64,000 nt of DNA from contig NZ_JAFMYV010000007.1 in assembly GCF_017353185.1 (NCBI RefSeq), positions 186,001 to 250,000 of the forward strand, given 5' to 3'. Shown piece after piece: positions 50,648 through 59,948 of this stretch (positions are counted from its first letter, which is position 1; the number at the start of each line of letters is the position of its first letter). Origin of the DNA: Fibrella rubiginis. Its GTDB lineage: Bacteria; Bacteroidota; Bacteroidia; Cytophagales; Spirosomataceae. Under the pieces are notes generated by a model. It ran no database searches. It saw nothing but the letters and a program-made list of their open reading frames with translations, and was not told where the DNA came from. The position numbers were made by a program, and so were the translations under genes.

Positions 50648-51196
50648 TTAATTCGTTGTCGAATTAGGCCGGGTAGTGGTTGTCGACGAACTACGCGTAG
50701 ACCGTGTGCGTGAGTTATTCCGATTCATGCTACCCTGGCCACTTGGCGTGGTCGTATCCATTTGGTCCATCGTTGTGCGATCCGTAGAACGGGTCCGGTT
50801 CCCATTCTGCATGGTTCCGTTTTGCATGGTCCGGTCAGACTGGGTAGACGAAGAGCCGCTCCGCATAGTTCCACTTTGGGTAGACCCTGTTTGCGACATA
50901 GTCCCGGTTGTGGGGCTCTGTCCCGTGTTGCTCTGCGTGTTGTAATTACCCGTGTTTGTATTCTGGCTCTGCGGATAGGTACCGGCTGGTTGGGTACCCT
51001 GAGTGCCTGTAGCTGGCTGCGTCTGATACGTACCCGTGTTGGTCGACGTGTTCGTCGAGTTATTGTATGTGCCAGTGCCTGTAGTTCCGGTTGCTGGCGT
51101 ACCCGTTGTTGAGGGTGTTGTGGGTGTCGTTTGTGCCTGGGCACCAAACGAGAGACCTGCAATGAGCAAAGCCCCTAAAATCATTACCTTTTTCAT
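50648..51196 (-). CDS. Exported low-complexity Thr/Gln/Asn/Ser-rich protein
   Basis: After a clear signal peptide (MILGALLIAGLSFGAQAQ) the 182-aa protein is almost entirely Thr, Gln, Asn, Ser and Gly. It has short irregular repeats such as TGTYNNSTNTSTNTGTYQT and NGTMQNGNRTRSTDRTTMDQ. There is no folded domain, and it is probably disordered in the envelope or outside the cell. A stretch rich in Met-Asn-Arg near the end is repeated. Function cannot be inferred. The adjacent 190-bp intergenic region contains a 14-bp palindrome. Confidence 0.7.
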   Translation of the reverse strand: MKKVMILGALLIAGLSFGAQAQTTPTTPSTTGTPATGTTGTGTYNNSTNTSTNTGTYQTQPATGTQGTQPAGTYPQSQNTNTGNYNTQSNTGQSPTTGTMSQTGSTQSGTMRSGSSSTQSDRTMQNGTMQNGNRTRSTDRTTMDQMDTTTPSGQGSMNRNNSRTRSTRSSSTTTTRPNSTTN

Positions 51197-51328
51197 ACGT
51201 TTAGCCTTTATGTCTATCGTCTTGATAGTCTAATAGCTGAACGCCCGCTACAGCCGGATGTTAGGTTATATTGAGGGAACGGTCTTCATCTGTTAAAAAA
51301 ATAAAAACAGGTACTTTGTATTGCATAG

Positions 51329-51342
51329 TACATAGCTATGTA
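51329..51342. promoter_or_regulatory. 14-bp perfect palindrome in a divergent intergenic region
   Basis: TACATAGCTATGTA is fully self-complementary. It lies between the minus-strand gene starting at 51196 and the plus-strand small gene at 51386, so it could bind a dimeric regulator of either. No regulator is identifiable here. Confidence 0.4.
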
Positions 51343-51385
51343 TTATGTTTGTGTCGTTATAGAACGGACATAAACCGATCAGGCT

Positions 51386-51628
51386 ATGAAAGCGGCACTA
51401 CTTGTTGGCATTATCTGGCTCACCACCAGCATCAGTAGCTATGGCATTGGACGACCCCATAACCTGTTTGCTGCTCGCAAAGCCATTCTTGAACGACGGG
51501 CCGCCGCCGCTTCCAATCGGGCTGGTACCCCTTCCGAAACAAAGGCGGCGCGGGGCCTGCGCGACATCAGCCGTTACTCGTATATTTTTTCGCCACGTTT
51601 CAGCCAAATGCCCCACGTGCGTGAGTAG
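51386..51628 (+). CDS. Small exported protein, unknown
   Basis: An 80-aa frame with a signal-peptide-like N-terminus (MKAALLVGIIWLTTSISSYG) and a basic, Ala/Arg-rich mature part. Its last 55 bp overlap the convergent rhodanese gene. No family is recognised. The signal sequence is the main support; it could be a chance frame. Confidence 0.45.
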   Translation: MKAALLVGIIWLTTSISSYGIGRPHNLFAARKAILERRAAAASNRAGTPSETKAARGLRDISRYSYIFSPRFSQMPHVRE

Positions 51629-52071
51629 GCGTGCACACGCTGCGTAGGCTGGCCGGTGTTATCGACAACCGGGTTTCCCTGATTAACCCACTCGAACAGG
51701 CTGCCGTATAGGTTTTGTACATTGGTATAACCCGCCGCTTTCAGTTTCTCCCCTACCTTTTCGCTCCGCACACCCACTGAGCAATAAACCACAATAGGGG
51801 CTGTTTTGGGCAAGTCGGCCACGCGTTTCAGGTCAAAATCATCGTAACCAATCCAGCGGGCACCGGGCAGGTGGCTCACGTCAAATTCCTTTCGTTCGCG
51901 GGCATCGAGTCGTATAGCCTGCGGCATTCGCTTCAGTTCGTTGCAGGTAACTACCGGCACCGATTCGCTGATGAGCGCGTCGACCATGACGCCGAAGGCC
52001 TTGCTGGTAGTTCGTTGGGCCAGCGTAGGCAGGGAAAAGGCGGCCAGGGTCATAAGGAGGGCAATTTTCAT
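51574..52071 (-). CDS. Exported rhodanese-like domain protein
   Basis: This 165-aa protein has a signal peptide (KIALLMTLAAFSLPTLAQ), so it acts in the periplasm. The rhodanese domain has RLDARERKEFDVSHLPGARWIG and the active-site loop at C97 (VVYCSVGVRSEKVGEKL), a six-residue loop suited to sulfur transfer. A C-terminal segment mentions NLYGSLFEWVNQGNPVVD, as in many stand-alone rhodaneses. It overlaps the DUF2490 gene by 4 bp. Confidence 0.9.
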   Translation of the reverse strand: MKIALLMTLAAFSLPTLAQRTTSKAFGVMVDALISESVPVVTCNELKRMPQAIRLDARERKEFDVSHLPGARWIGYDDFDLKRVADLPKTAPIVVYCSVGVRSEKVGEKLKAAGYTNVQNLYGSLFEWVNQGNPVVDNTGQPTQRVHAYSRTWGIWLKRGEKIYE

Positions 52072-52805
52072 CTCGATAGTTTTGTAAAAAGTGTCAGCGT
52101 CAACGCGTGCTCTTCGTCGAATTCAACCTGACTTCGACGCTGACGATGCGTAAACTGATAACCCACTTCAACCGTCGCCAGGTTCGATATAGCGTAGCCA
52201 ACTGCCAGATTGGTACGGTTGATTTCGAACAGGTTGTTTGTACTGGTAGCATAAGGTGGGGCATACAGCAGGGTTTCATTCCATAACTGTCCATAAGCAT
52301 GCGGACCTATACCCTGCCGCCAGGCCGCCCGCGCCCGAAACCGGCCGATGTCAGCGAGGTCCGGGTTCGTAAACAGCCGGTATTCATAACCCGCCCGCAG
52401 CCGCAACGCCGATCTACGGGGCATGTCCAGCGTCCATTCGGCCAGAACGGATGGTCGCCACTCGGCAACGGGCGCCCGCCGCAGGTCCGACGCATTGGCC
52501 AGGGCCGGATTGGTGTAAAAATAGGAAACCGGATAAACCGTATACAACCAACGCTTGCTGCGATAGCCAATGCCTATGCGCCCTGCCAGCAGCAGTGGTG
52601 AATGAAGCGGATTAAGCAGTCCATAATCTGGATGGCTCTGTCGGCGGTAATACAGATCGGTCAACGCGCTCCAGTGCGTTGTAAATGAATAGGTGGGGGC
52701 CAGTCGCAACCAAACAGCCGTATGCGAATAGGTCTGTGCGCAGAGGACGGGTGGTTTACTGAGCAAAAATGAAATAGACAAAAAGCAGGTAAACAGATGT
52801 CGCAT
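52068..52805 (-). CDS. DUF2490 outer-membrane-like protein
   Basis: The 245-aa product begins with a signal peptide (LFTCFLSISFLLSKPPVLCAQ). It is built of alternating beta strands with aromatic ends: HTAVWLRLAPTYSF, LRLRAGYEYRLF, RARAAWRQGIGPHAYGQLWNE, LAVGYAISNLATVEVGYQF. This fits a small outer-membrane beta-barrel of the DUF2490 family. Function is unknown. It is the first gene of a two-gene unit with the rhodanese. Confidence 0.82.
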   Translation of the reverse strand: MRHLFTCFLSISFLLSKPPVLCAQTYSHTAVWLRLAPTYSFTTHWSALTDLYYRRQSHPDYGLLNPLHSPLLLAGRIGIGYRSKRWLYTVYPVSYFYTNPALANASDLRRAPVAEWRPSVLAEWTLDMPRRSALRLRAGYEYRLFTNPDLADIGRFRARAAWRQGIGPHAYGQLWNETLLYAPPYATSTNNLFEINRTNLAVGYAISNLATVEVGYQFTHRQRRSQVEFDEEHALTLTLFTKLSR

Positions 52806-52920
52806 AGGCCTTATTTTCCAGTAAAGCTATGGTTTAAGCTGTTCAAGGGCTAAATTTAGGGTTCCCGACACCCTACATGAAGCTATTGACTACCGTGAGA
52901 TTGTACGATTTTACTGACCT

Positions 52921-55900
52921 ATGTGCGTGCTTATGCGGAAACGTATTGTTCTGCTGTGTGCAACCAGCATCCTGCTGATTGCTACCTATTTGACGAGTCT
53001 GGGGACAAGCGGGCGCGGTTTTTCACGAAACAATACCAGACATCTGGCTGGCTGGCGTGGCGCATCAATGACTTCCAGCGTTTTAAAAACAGCCCATCGA
53101 CCCGTCGATGATGGGGGTGAACGCAGTCTCCGGCGGCGGTTGCTCATAGCGTTGCCCAAACCCGTCGATGTGTTGCAAATGCCCCTTGCGGGTGAACAAT
53201 GGGTGGACAGTGTGTTCCAGACCATGACGCCCGACCAGAAAATAGGGCAGTTTTTTATGGTCGCGGCCTGGTCTAACCACAGCGACAGCCACCGGCAGTA
53301 CATCGAAACGCTGATTCATAATTACCATATCGGCGGGGTTATCTTCTTTCAGGGCGGCCCCTACCGGCAGGCCGTTCTCACCAACCGCTACCAGTCGATC
53401 TCAAAAATTCCGCTCTTCATCGGCATTGACGGTGAATGGGGATTGGGCATGCGCTTGGACAGCACGATGGAATTTCCGAAGCAAATGACGCTGGGAGCCA
53501 TCCGCGACAATGACTTTATCTACCGCATGGGAGCCGAGATAGGCCGTCAGTGCAGCCGATTGGGCATTCATATCAATTTTGCGCCCGTTTCCGACATCAA
53601 CAGTAACCCCCAAAACCCGGTGATTGGTAACCGTTCTTTCGGAGAAGGCAAAGAGAACGTAGCGGGGAAAGCATCGGCCTATATGCGCGGGTTGCAGGCG
53701 CAGCACATCATTGCTACGGCCAAGCACTTTCCCGGCCACGGCGACGCCAGTGCTGACTCGCACCATACGTTGCCGCTCATTAGCCGGTCGTCAGAGCAAC
53801 TTCACGACATTGACCTGTATCCCTTCCGCCGCCTCATTGCCGACAGCCTTATGGGCGTAGTGACGGGGCATCTGCATGTGCCGGGCGTAGATAACCAGAC
53901 CCCCGCTGTAGCGGCCACGCTGTCGGGCAAGATCGTGACGGATTTGTTGCAGAAAGAGCTGGGTTTCAGAGGAATAGTGTTTACGGATGCGCTGAATATG
54001 GGTGGCGTGAGCCGGTCGCAACGCTCAGAAGTGGTAAACCTGAAGGCATTGGCGGCGGGTAACGACATCTTGCTCTATCCCGAAAATATACGTGAGGCTA
54101 CGCGGGTTATTCTGGAGGCTGTTCAGAATGGTACGCTGTCGCAGTCGTTCATTGATGAAAAAGTAAAGAAGATTCTGCGGGCTAAATATTGGTCAGGGCT
54201 GAGCCAGTATAAGCCCATTTCGCTAGCCAATCTGGCCCAGGACCTGAGCAGCCCGGAGGCGAAACAGCTCAAGCGCGAACTGTGCGAACAGGCCGTAACG
54301 GTGGTCAGCGACGAACGTAAGCTGCTGCCACTGACCATTTTAGACACCAGCCGTATCGTTTCGGTGGCCATTGGTACTGTTCCGGGCAACGTATTTCAGC
54401 GAACACTGGCTACACTGGCGCCTGTGCGTCAGATCGTTTCGCCCGAACGGCCACAGGGTGATGCCGAGGTTGATGAACTCCTGGCTTCTGTGGGCGATGC
54501 CGGTACGGTGATCGTGAGTTTCCATGGCATGAACCAGTCGGCCTTTCGGCAATACGGCATCAATCAGCCGTCGTTGGCGCTCATAAAACGGTTGAAGGGA
54601 CAAGGCAAACGGGTGGTAGTAGCGGCGTTTGGGTCGGCCTACAGTCTCAATAAACTGACCGATGCCGATGTTCTTCTGTGTGCTTATCAGGAGTTCGACG
54701 AAATGCAGCAGGCCACGGCCAAAGTTTTGTTTGGAAATCTGGCGGCCAAGGGCGCATTGCCCGTATCAACGGGCGATTTTAAGGCTGGACTTGGGTTATC
54801 TGCCGACCCTGCCGGGCGGCTGGTGCCGGGCACGCCAGAGAGCGTAGGTATGTGGTCGTCGGAACTGGCTAAGATTGACAAGATGGTTGAACTGGCTGTT
54901 CACGACCGGGTAGTGCCGGGTTGCCAGGTGTTGGTAGCCCGCCGGGGTAAGATCGTCTACGACCGAAATTTTGGCGGCCTGACCTACGCCAGTAACGCCG
55001 AAAAAGTAACCGATCAGACCCTCTATGACCTGGCGTCGCTGACGAAGGTGCTGGGAACATTGCAGGCAGTTATGGTACTCTACGACCAGAAAAAGATCGA
55101 CATAACCCAGAAGGCGTCGTTCTACCTGCCCGAACTGCGGGGCAGCAATAAGCAGAATATGCTGATACAGGATTTGCTCTGGCACCAGGCCGGGTTGATC
55201 TCCTTTTACCCCACTCTTTGGGACCGCACCCGCACCTCGTCGGGGAGTTTGAACCCGGCTTATTACAGCAACAAGCCCGACAGTGCTCATACGCTGCAGA
55301 TAGCTCCTACGCTCTGGGCCAGGGCCGCGGTGAAAGACTCGGTTTGGAAGTGGGTAATTCAGTCGCCGCTGTCGCGCAAAGTAGATGCCGATGGTAAGCC
55401 TTCGTTTGTTTACAGCGACCTCAGTTTTCTGATGTTGCAGAAGATCGTCGAGCGGGTAAGCAAGCAATCGCTCGACCGGTTTCTAGAGCGGGAAATATAC
55501 CAGCCGCTGGGGCTTAAATACCTGACATTTACCCCGTTGCAAAAAATGACCAATCCGCATTGTGCCCCCACAGAGCAGGACACCTATTTCCGCAATCAGT
55601 TGCTAGTGGGCACCGTCCATGACCAGATGGCGGCGGTGCAGGGAGGTATTTCGGGTCATGCGGGCCTGTTCGGCAATGCGCACGACATCGCCAAACTGCT
55701 ACAAATGGACCTGCAGCGGGGGGTATATGGCGGTCAGCGAATATTGCAGCCACAGACGCTGCCTTACTTTACCCAGACAATCAGCTCCCGTAGTCACCGG
55801 TCGCTGGGGTGGGATAAGCCAAACCCGGAAAGTAACACCAGCAGTTATTTGGCTCCGCAGGCATCGGTCCAATCGTTTGGCCATACGGGCTTCACAGGCA

Positions 55901-56052
55901 ACATGGTGTGGGTTGACCCTGCCGAAGAACTGGTGTTCGTGTTCCTGTCGAACCGCCTTTACCCCACTGGTGGCAACAACGCTATCAACACCACCCGCCT
56001 CCGCCGCCGTATTCACGAGGTTATTTACGGGGCCTTGAAAGAGGAAAAGTAG
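52921..56052 (+). CDS. GH3 beta-N-acetylglucosaminidase-like and serine hydrolase fusion
   Basis: The 1,043-aa exported protein has an N-terminal hydrophobic signal (residues 5-28), a GH3 region and a C-terminal beta-lactamase-fold domain. GH3 has the NagZ-like KHFPGHGDASADSHHTLP (from about 267), with the Asp/His catalytic pair, and the nucleophile in FTDALNMGGV (about 355). The GH3 C-terminal subdomain spans about 440-630. The serine hydrolase has S-x-x-K in ASLTKVL (about 705), YSDLSF (about 830) and HTGFTG (about 987). It may trim peptidoglycan fragments outside the cytoplasm. Activity of both halves is inferred from intact motifs. Confidence 0.9.
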   Translation: MCVLMRKRIVLLCATSILLIATYLTSLGTSGRGFSRNNTRHLAGWRGASMTSSVLKTAHRPVDDGGERSLRRRLLIALPKPVDVLQMPLAGEQWVDSVFQTMTPDQKIGQFFMVAAWSNHSDSHRQYIETLIHNYHIGGVIFFQGGPYRQAVLTNRYQSISKIPLFIGIDGEWGLGMRLDSTMEFPKQMTLGAIRDNDFIYRMGAEIGRQCSRLGIHINFAPVSDINSNPQNPVIGNRSFGEGKENVAGKASAYMRGLQAQHIIATAKHFPGHGDASADSHHTLPLISRSSEQLHDIDLYPFRRLIADSLMGVVTGHLHVPGVDNQTPAVAATLSGKIVTDLLQKELGFRGIVFTDALNMGGVSRSQRSEVVNLKALAAGNDILLYPENIREATRVILEAVQNGTLSQSFIDEKVKKILRAKYWSGLSQYKPISLANLAQDLSSPEAKQLKRELCEQAVTVVSDERKLLPLTILDTSRIVSVAIGTVPGNVFQRTLATLAPVRQIVSPERPQGDAEVDELLASVGDAGTVIVSFHGMNQSAFRQYGINQPSLALIKRLKGQGKRVVVAAFGSAYSLNKLTDADVLLCAYQEFDEMQQATAKVLFGNLAAKGALPVSTGDFKAGLGLSADPAGRLVPGTPESVGMWSSELAKIDKMVELAVHDRVVPGCQVLVARRGKIVYDRNFGGLTYASNAEKVTDQTLYDLASLTKVLGTLQAVMVLYDQKKIDITQKASFYLPELRGSNKQNMLIQDLLWHQAGLISFYPTLWDRTRTSSGSLNPAYYSNKPDSAHTLQIAPTLWARAAVKDSVWKWVIQSPLSRKVDADGKPSFVYSDLSFLMLQKIVERVSKQSLDRFLEREIYQPLGLKYLTFTPLQKMTNPHCAPTEQDTYFRNQLLVGTVHDQMAAVQGGISGHAGLFGNAHDIAKLLQMDLQRGVYGGQRILQPQTLPYFTQTISSRSHRSLGWDKPNPESNTSSYLAPQASVQSFGHTGFTGNMVWVDPAEELVFVFLSNRLYPTGGNNAINTTRLRRRIHEVIYGALKEEK

Positions 56053-56059
56053 GTTTGGC

Positions 56060-56153
56060 AGAGACAAGAAACGAGAGGCAAGAAGTAAGACTGCGTTACC
56101 CGACAATAGGGACGTGGAAAAATCTTACTTCTTGCCTCTCGTTTCTCGTCTCT
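56060..56153. repeat. Inverted repeat between convergent genes, 31-bp arms
   Basis: Arms 56060-56090 and 56123-56153 match with one mismatch around a 32-nt loop. The arm is purine-rich (GAAACGAGAGGCAAGAAGTA). It lies between the GH3-fusion stop and the convergent esterase stop and could terminate both transcripts. Confidence 0.88.
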
Positions 56154-56160
56154 TCAAATC

Positions 56161-57084
56161 CTATTTCAAAAAGCTCTTCAGCCAATTTTCGCAGGCGGCG
56201 GGCCAGCCTGACACTGATTCGCCGGGTTTTGTGCGCAGTGCAAATCCGTGACCACCGGTAGGGTAAAGGTGCATTTCGGCGGGTACGTTATTGTTGACAC
56301 AGGCCTGATAATACAGTATGCTGTTATCTACTGGCACGCCTTTGTCGTCCATGGCGTGTACCAGAAACGTACGCGGCGTTTTGGCCGAAACCTGCTTCTC
56401 ATTGGAATAAAAATTGAGCAGTGCCGGATCCGCCTTGTCGGCACCCAGCAATTTATCGCGTGAGCCGCCGTGGGCTTTTTCGCCGAAGGTGATCACGGGA
56501 TATAGCAGAATGGCGAAATCAGGCTTAGCCAGTTCGTCGGCTTTGGGGCCTTTGTCGTAATGCGTAGACAGCGTAGAGGCCAGGTGTCCCCCCGCCGAAA
56601 AACCCATTACACCAATCCGGTTGGGATCGATACCGTATTTGCCAGCCTGCTGCCGAATCAGGCGCAGGCCTTGCATGGCATCGGTCAGGGGCACTTCCCG
56701 AGGCAGCGTTTGGGTGCGGTCATCCGGGAGACGGTACTTCAGCACAAAGGCAGTTATACCTCTGTCTGTGAACCACTTGGCTATTTCTGTACCTTCATGG
56801 CCCGATGCTAAAATAGAGTAGCCACCGCCGGGGCAGATCATCACGGCCGTTTTCGGGGCTACCGAGCTTGTAGCCGTCGGCAGGTAGACCGTTAGCGTGG
56901 GCGTCGTTACGTCGCTAATGCGAAGAATGCCCCCCTCTGTTATTGATTTTTCGGTTAACGTGGTTCCTGATTTAGCCAGCGGAATGGCTCCAGTGGGCCA
57001 GAGGGGCAGAACAGTTTGAGCCATTACGGCAGAAGTAAGCAGACTGACTAAAAGGGCCAGTCCAGTAGTGAAGCGAGTATGCAT
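56161..57084 (-). CDS. Exported alpha/beta hydrolase, acetyl-xylan-esterase-like
   Basis: This 307-aa protein has a signal peptide (LALLVSLLTSAVMAQ). The oxyanion segment is ICPGGGYSILASGHEG. The nucleophile elbow G-F-S163-A-G-G follows GIDPNRIGVM. A late YPTGGHGFAL holds the catalytic His, with the acid in HAMDDKGVPVDNS. This is the BD-FAE/acetyl-esterase pattern for removing acyl groups from polysaccharides. No neighbouring polysaccharide-utilisation genes are seen, so the substrate is open. Confidence 0.9.
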   Translation of the reverse strand: MHTRFTTGLALLVSLLTSAVMAQTVLPLWPTGAIPLAKSGTTLTEKSITEGGILRISDVTTPTLTVYLPTATSSVAPKTAVMICPGGGYSILASGHEGTEIAKWFTDRGITAFVLKYRLPDDRTQTLPREVPLTDAMQGLRLIRQQAGKYGIDPNRIGVMGFSAGGHLASTLSTHYDKGPKADELAKPDFAILLYPVITFGEKAHGGSRDKLLGADKADPALLNFYSNEKQVSAKTPRTFLVHAMDDKGVPVDNSILYYQACVNNNVPAEMHLYPTGGHGFALRTKPGESVSGWPAACENWLKSFLK

Positions 57085-57129
57085 AGCTGGGTGCTCATTG
57101 ACAAATGACCAGCAGATAAGCGACTCGCT

Positions 57130-58389
57130 CTAAATCTCTACTTCACCATCGGCGGTTGGCGTTCCCGACTTGGTACCCCCGTGAAGAATATCGATTAGCT
57201 CCTGCACCCGGTACACGGTCGAGTTGAGCCGGTTGCCCAGCATGATGATGACGTACTCGTCTTTGGGGCTAAACCAGAACATGGTGTTATAGCCTTTCCA
57301 CCAGCCGGTATGGTAGATGAACTCAGGCTGGTTGAGCGCGTTGAGCTGCATCCGGAAGCCATAGCCGTAGTTACGGGCACCTTTCCGCTCGAAACTACGC
57401 GGAATAAACGCTTCGGCCAGGGTTTTTCGCGAGAGCAGGCAATCGCCATTGAGGGCACGATACCAACGGAAAAGGTCTCCTATGGTTGAGTAAACGCCTT
57501 TGTCGCCTACTACATCATCGAAGTAATCTTTAGGAATACGCCGGTTCATCTGGTAGCCCGCCGTTCGATTCTGATTGATCGAATCGTTTTTGGTAGTGGC
57601 CACATACGTATCGTGCATACCCAAAGGCAGAAAAATCGTGCGGCGCAGGTATTCGTCAAACGGTTGTTTCGTCACCTTCTCCACAATAGCCGCCAGCACC
57701 ATGTAGTTTGTGTTATTATACACAAATCCCCGTCCCGGTACGTTGTAGCGTTTTGGCGTTGGCGACACCGTGGCGAACCAATGCATAATATCGGCATTGG
57801 TAGGCAGGTGCGGGTCCTTGCGGTAGTAGTTTACTTTCATACTATCGTCGAATGAATAGACGTAGTTGGGCAAACCGCTACGATGACTCAGCAAGTCGCG
57901 GATGGTAATGTTGTGGTACGGAAAATCCGGAAAAAAATGCTGAATAGAGTCCGTGAATGCCAGTTTATGCGCCTCCTGTAGTTTCAGCACCGCCACTGCC
58001 GTAAACGTTTTCGAGAGCGAAGCCAGTTGAAACTTTGACTGCTCGACCAGTGAATCGCGGCAGCTTTTCTCGAAATGCGATAGGCCAAAACAGTGTTTGT
58101 AGAGAACAATCCCTTTTTGAGCTACCAGCACGTTGCCGTTTAGGCCACCACGTACTTTCTGCTGCATGATGGCGGCAATCTGCCGGCTTTTCTCGTCGGC
58201 CCTGATCGCTTTACGGATTGTTTGCTCTTCCGTTGGCGACAAAATCTGATCATCGGCACAGTTGCGGAGTTCAGCAACGGAACGGTTGGTGGTTTGGGTT
58301 GATTGCCCACACGACAAACCAACAACAGTGCTCACAATTACAGTGGCAATAGCTGCCCAACGGCGACACAACAACAGTCTCATCTGCAC
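57130..58389 (-). CDS. Serine hydrolase lipoprotein (beta-lactamase fold)
   Basis: The 419-aa protein has a lipoprotein-type signal (ATVIVSTVVGLSCGQ). The class C-like motifs are S124-x-x-K127 (ASLSKTF), Y-x-N in FVYNNTNYM (near 220), and HTGWWKGYN in place of KTG. LLSHRSGLPNYVY is typical of the penicillin-binding-protein-like esterase/peptidase family. It may process D-amino-acid or ester substrates in the envelope. Resistance should not be assumed. Confidence 0.88.
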   Translation of the reverse strand: MQMRLLLCRRWAAIATVIVSTVVGLSCGQSTQTTNRSVAELRNCADDQILSPTEEQTIRKAIRADEKSRQIAAIMQQKVRGGLNGNVLVAQKGIVLYKHCFGLSHFEKSCRDSLVEQSKFQLASLSKTFTAVAVLKLQEAHKLAFTDSIQHFFPDFPYHNITIRDLLSHRSGLPNYVYSFDDSMKVNYYRKDPHLPTNADIMHWFATVSPTPKRYNVPGRGFVYNNTNYMVLAAIVEKVTKQPFDEYLRRTIFLPLGMHDTYVATTKNDSINQNRTAGYQMNRRIPKDYFDDVVGDKGVYSTIGDLFRWYRALNGDCLLSRKTLAEAFIPRSFERKGARNYGYGFRMQLNALNQPEFIYHTGWWKGYNTMFWFSPKDEYVIIMLGNRLNSTVYRVQELIDILHGGTKSGTPTADGEVEI

Positions 58390-58553
58390 GAATCCAGTCG
58401 CTCAATGCGATCACTAACAGGTTGAAAAGAAAGAGGAGGTTAATAAGCGTAGAGCCTATTGGTTGCAAAAATACCCATCTCTACGGCCTGTTAACGACCA
58501 GTGAGCTTAAAATCGCGCTGTAAAAACGAAAATTTAGGGAATAGCCCAGAAAA

Positions 58554-59948
58554 TTATCGGCCCCGGCCCTGAGCCATGACGCGTAAGGTTTGGATGATGA
58601 TCCACAGATCAAGCACCAGTGAGCGGCGTTCAGGATAGAGCAGGTCGAACCGAAGGCGCTGCACCATTTCGTCGACGGTGGCGGCGTAGCCAAACCGGAT
58701 CTGACCAATAGAGGTAATGCCAGGCTTTACTTTGAGCAGGTTGTTGTATTCGGGAGCCAGCTCCACAATCTTATCAATGAAATATTGCCGTTCGGGCCGT
58801 GGGCCTACCACCGACATATCGCCCCTCAACACGTTGACAAACTGCGGAATTTCGTCGATACGGGTTTGGCGCATAAACCGGCCCCAGGGCGTAATGCGGT
58901 TGTCGAGCAATCCCTGCGATAAGGAAGGGCCTGCTTTTTCAGCGTCGACATACATACTCCTGAACTTATAGATCATAAACGGCTTGCCATGACGCCCAAC
59001 CCGTTCCTGTTTGTAGAGCACTGGACCCGCTGAAGTGGCACGGGTAATTAACGCGACCAGCAGGTACAGCGGCGACCCCAGCAGCAGCACCCCCGCCGAG
59101 AAGAGTACATCAAACGAACGCTTTAAAAATGCCACCCGGAAATCGTCCAGCTCTTTGGTCGACAGGTTCAGAACGGGCAAAAAATCGTGGTATTCAACGG
59201 AGGCTCCCTTTGTCAGAAACCCCCTGAAATCAACTAATAGCTTGATCTGAAAGTCGAGCCGTTCGGACTGATCAACAAGCTGTTTCAACTGAATATTGTC
59301 GATATAGGGCAGGCAGCAGTATACGCAGTCAATGCCTTCACGCTTCACAAACGCCGCCAGCTGGGTGTAGTCGCCCGCTAACTGACCCGCGTTTTCGGGG
59401 GTAGACCAATCAAAATAGCCTTGAAAATGGAAACCCATTTCGGGGTGGACATCGTAAAAGCGTGTAATGGTCTGAGCCAGCTTACCGTAGCCTACGACCA
59501 CAAACCGGCGGCTGTTGTAGCCTCGTGCCCGGTATGCCTGCAAAAACAGCAAACCGCCAAGCCGGAATACGCCAGCTGCAATCAGGAAAAGAAAGTAGGT
59601 AACGAGTAGCTGAGTTCGGGAGAAGAACACCTCCTGGAAAAACATCCAGAACAAGGCAATAACGGCCATATGGATGGCTGTCAGCATCAGCAGCTTACTT
59701 AGCAACGGCCCGGCTTTAAACAACTGGCGCGGGAATACATAGGGCTGAGTAAGCAGGATAATAGCGGCCCAAACAACGTTAAATGCAATCCAAAGCGATT
59801 GATACGGCGGCTGGGCAATGTCGTCGATAGTGCCGAAAACCCAGCCGTAGGCACCCACAAAGGATGCATTCAGGCACACGAAATCAAAGAAAACGTGCAA
59901 CGGGAATAGCAGTATGGAATAACGATGCTTCATAAAGGAACCCGACAA
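58554..59948 (-). CDS. Polyprenyl-phosphate sugar phosphotransferase (WcaJ/WbaP-like)
   Basis: This 464-aa enzyme starts glycan assembly by moving a sugar-1-phosphate to undecaprenyl phosphate at the inner membrane. The N-terminal half has four to five TM segments and a CoA-binding-like domain (VVVGYGKLAQTITRFYDV). The C-terminal catalytic domain has KRSFDVLFSAGVLLLGSPLY, YKQERVGRHGKPFMIYKFRSM, QTRIDEIPQFVNVLRGDMSVVGPRPE and KPGITSIGQIRFGY. It is likely the initiating transferase of a surface-glycan locus that continues beyond the window. Confidence 0.93.
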   Translation of the reverse strand: MSGSFMKHRYSILLFPLHVFFDFVCLNASFVGAYGWVFGTIDDIAQPPYQSLWIAFNVVWAAIILLTQPYVFPRQLFKAGPLLSKLLMLTAIHMAVIALFWMFFQEVFFSRTQLLVTYFLFLIAAGVFRLGGLLFLQAYRARGYNSRRFVVVGYGKLAQTITRFYDVHPEMGFHFQGYFDWSTPENAGQLAGDYTQLAAFVKREGIDCVYCCLPYIDNIQLKQLVDQSERLDFQIKLLVDFRGFLTKGASVEYHDFLPVLNLSTKELDDFRVAFLKRSFDVLFSAGVLLLGSPLYLLVALITRATSAGPVLYKQERVGRHGKPFMIYKFRSMYVDAEKAGPSLSQGLLDNRITPWGRFMRQTRIDEIPQFVNVLRGDMSVVGPRPERQYFIDKIVELAPEYNNLLKVKPGITSIGQIRFGYAATVDEMVQRLRFDLLYPERRSLVLDLWIIIQTLRVMAQGRGR

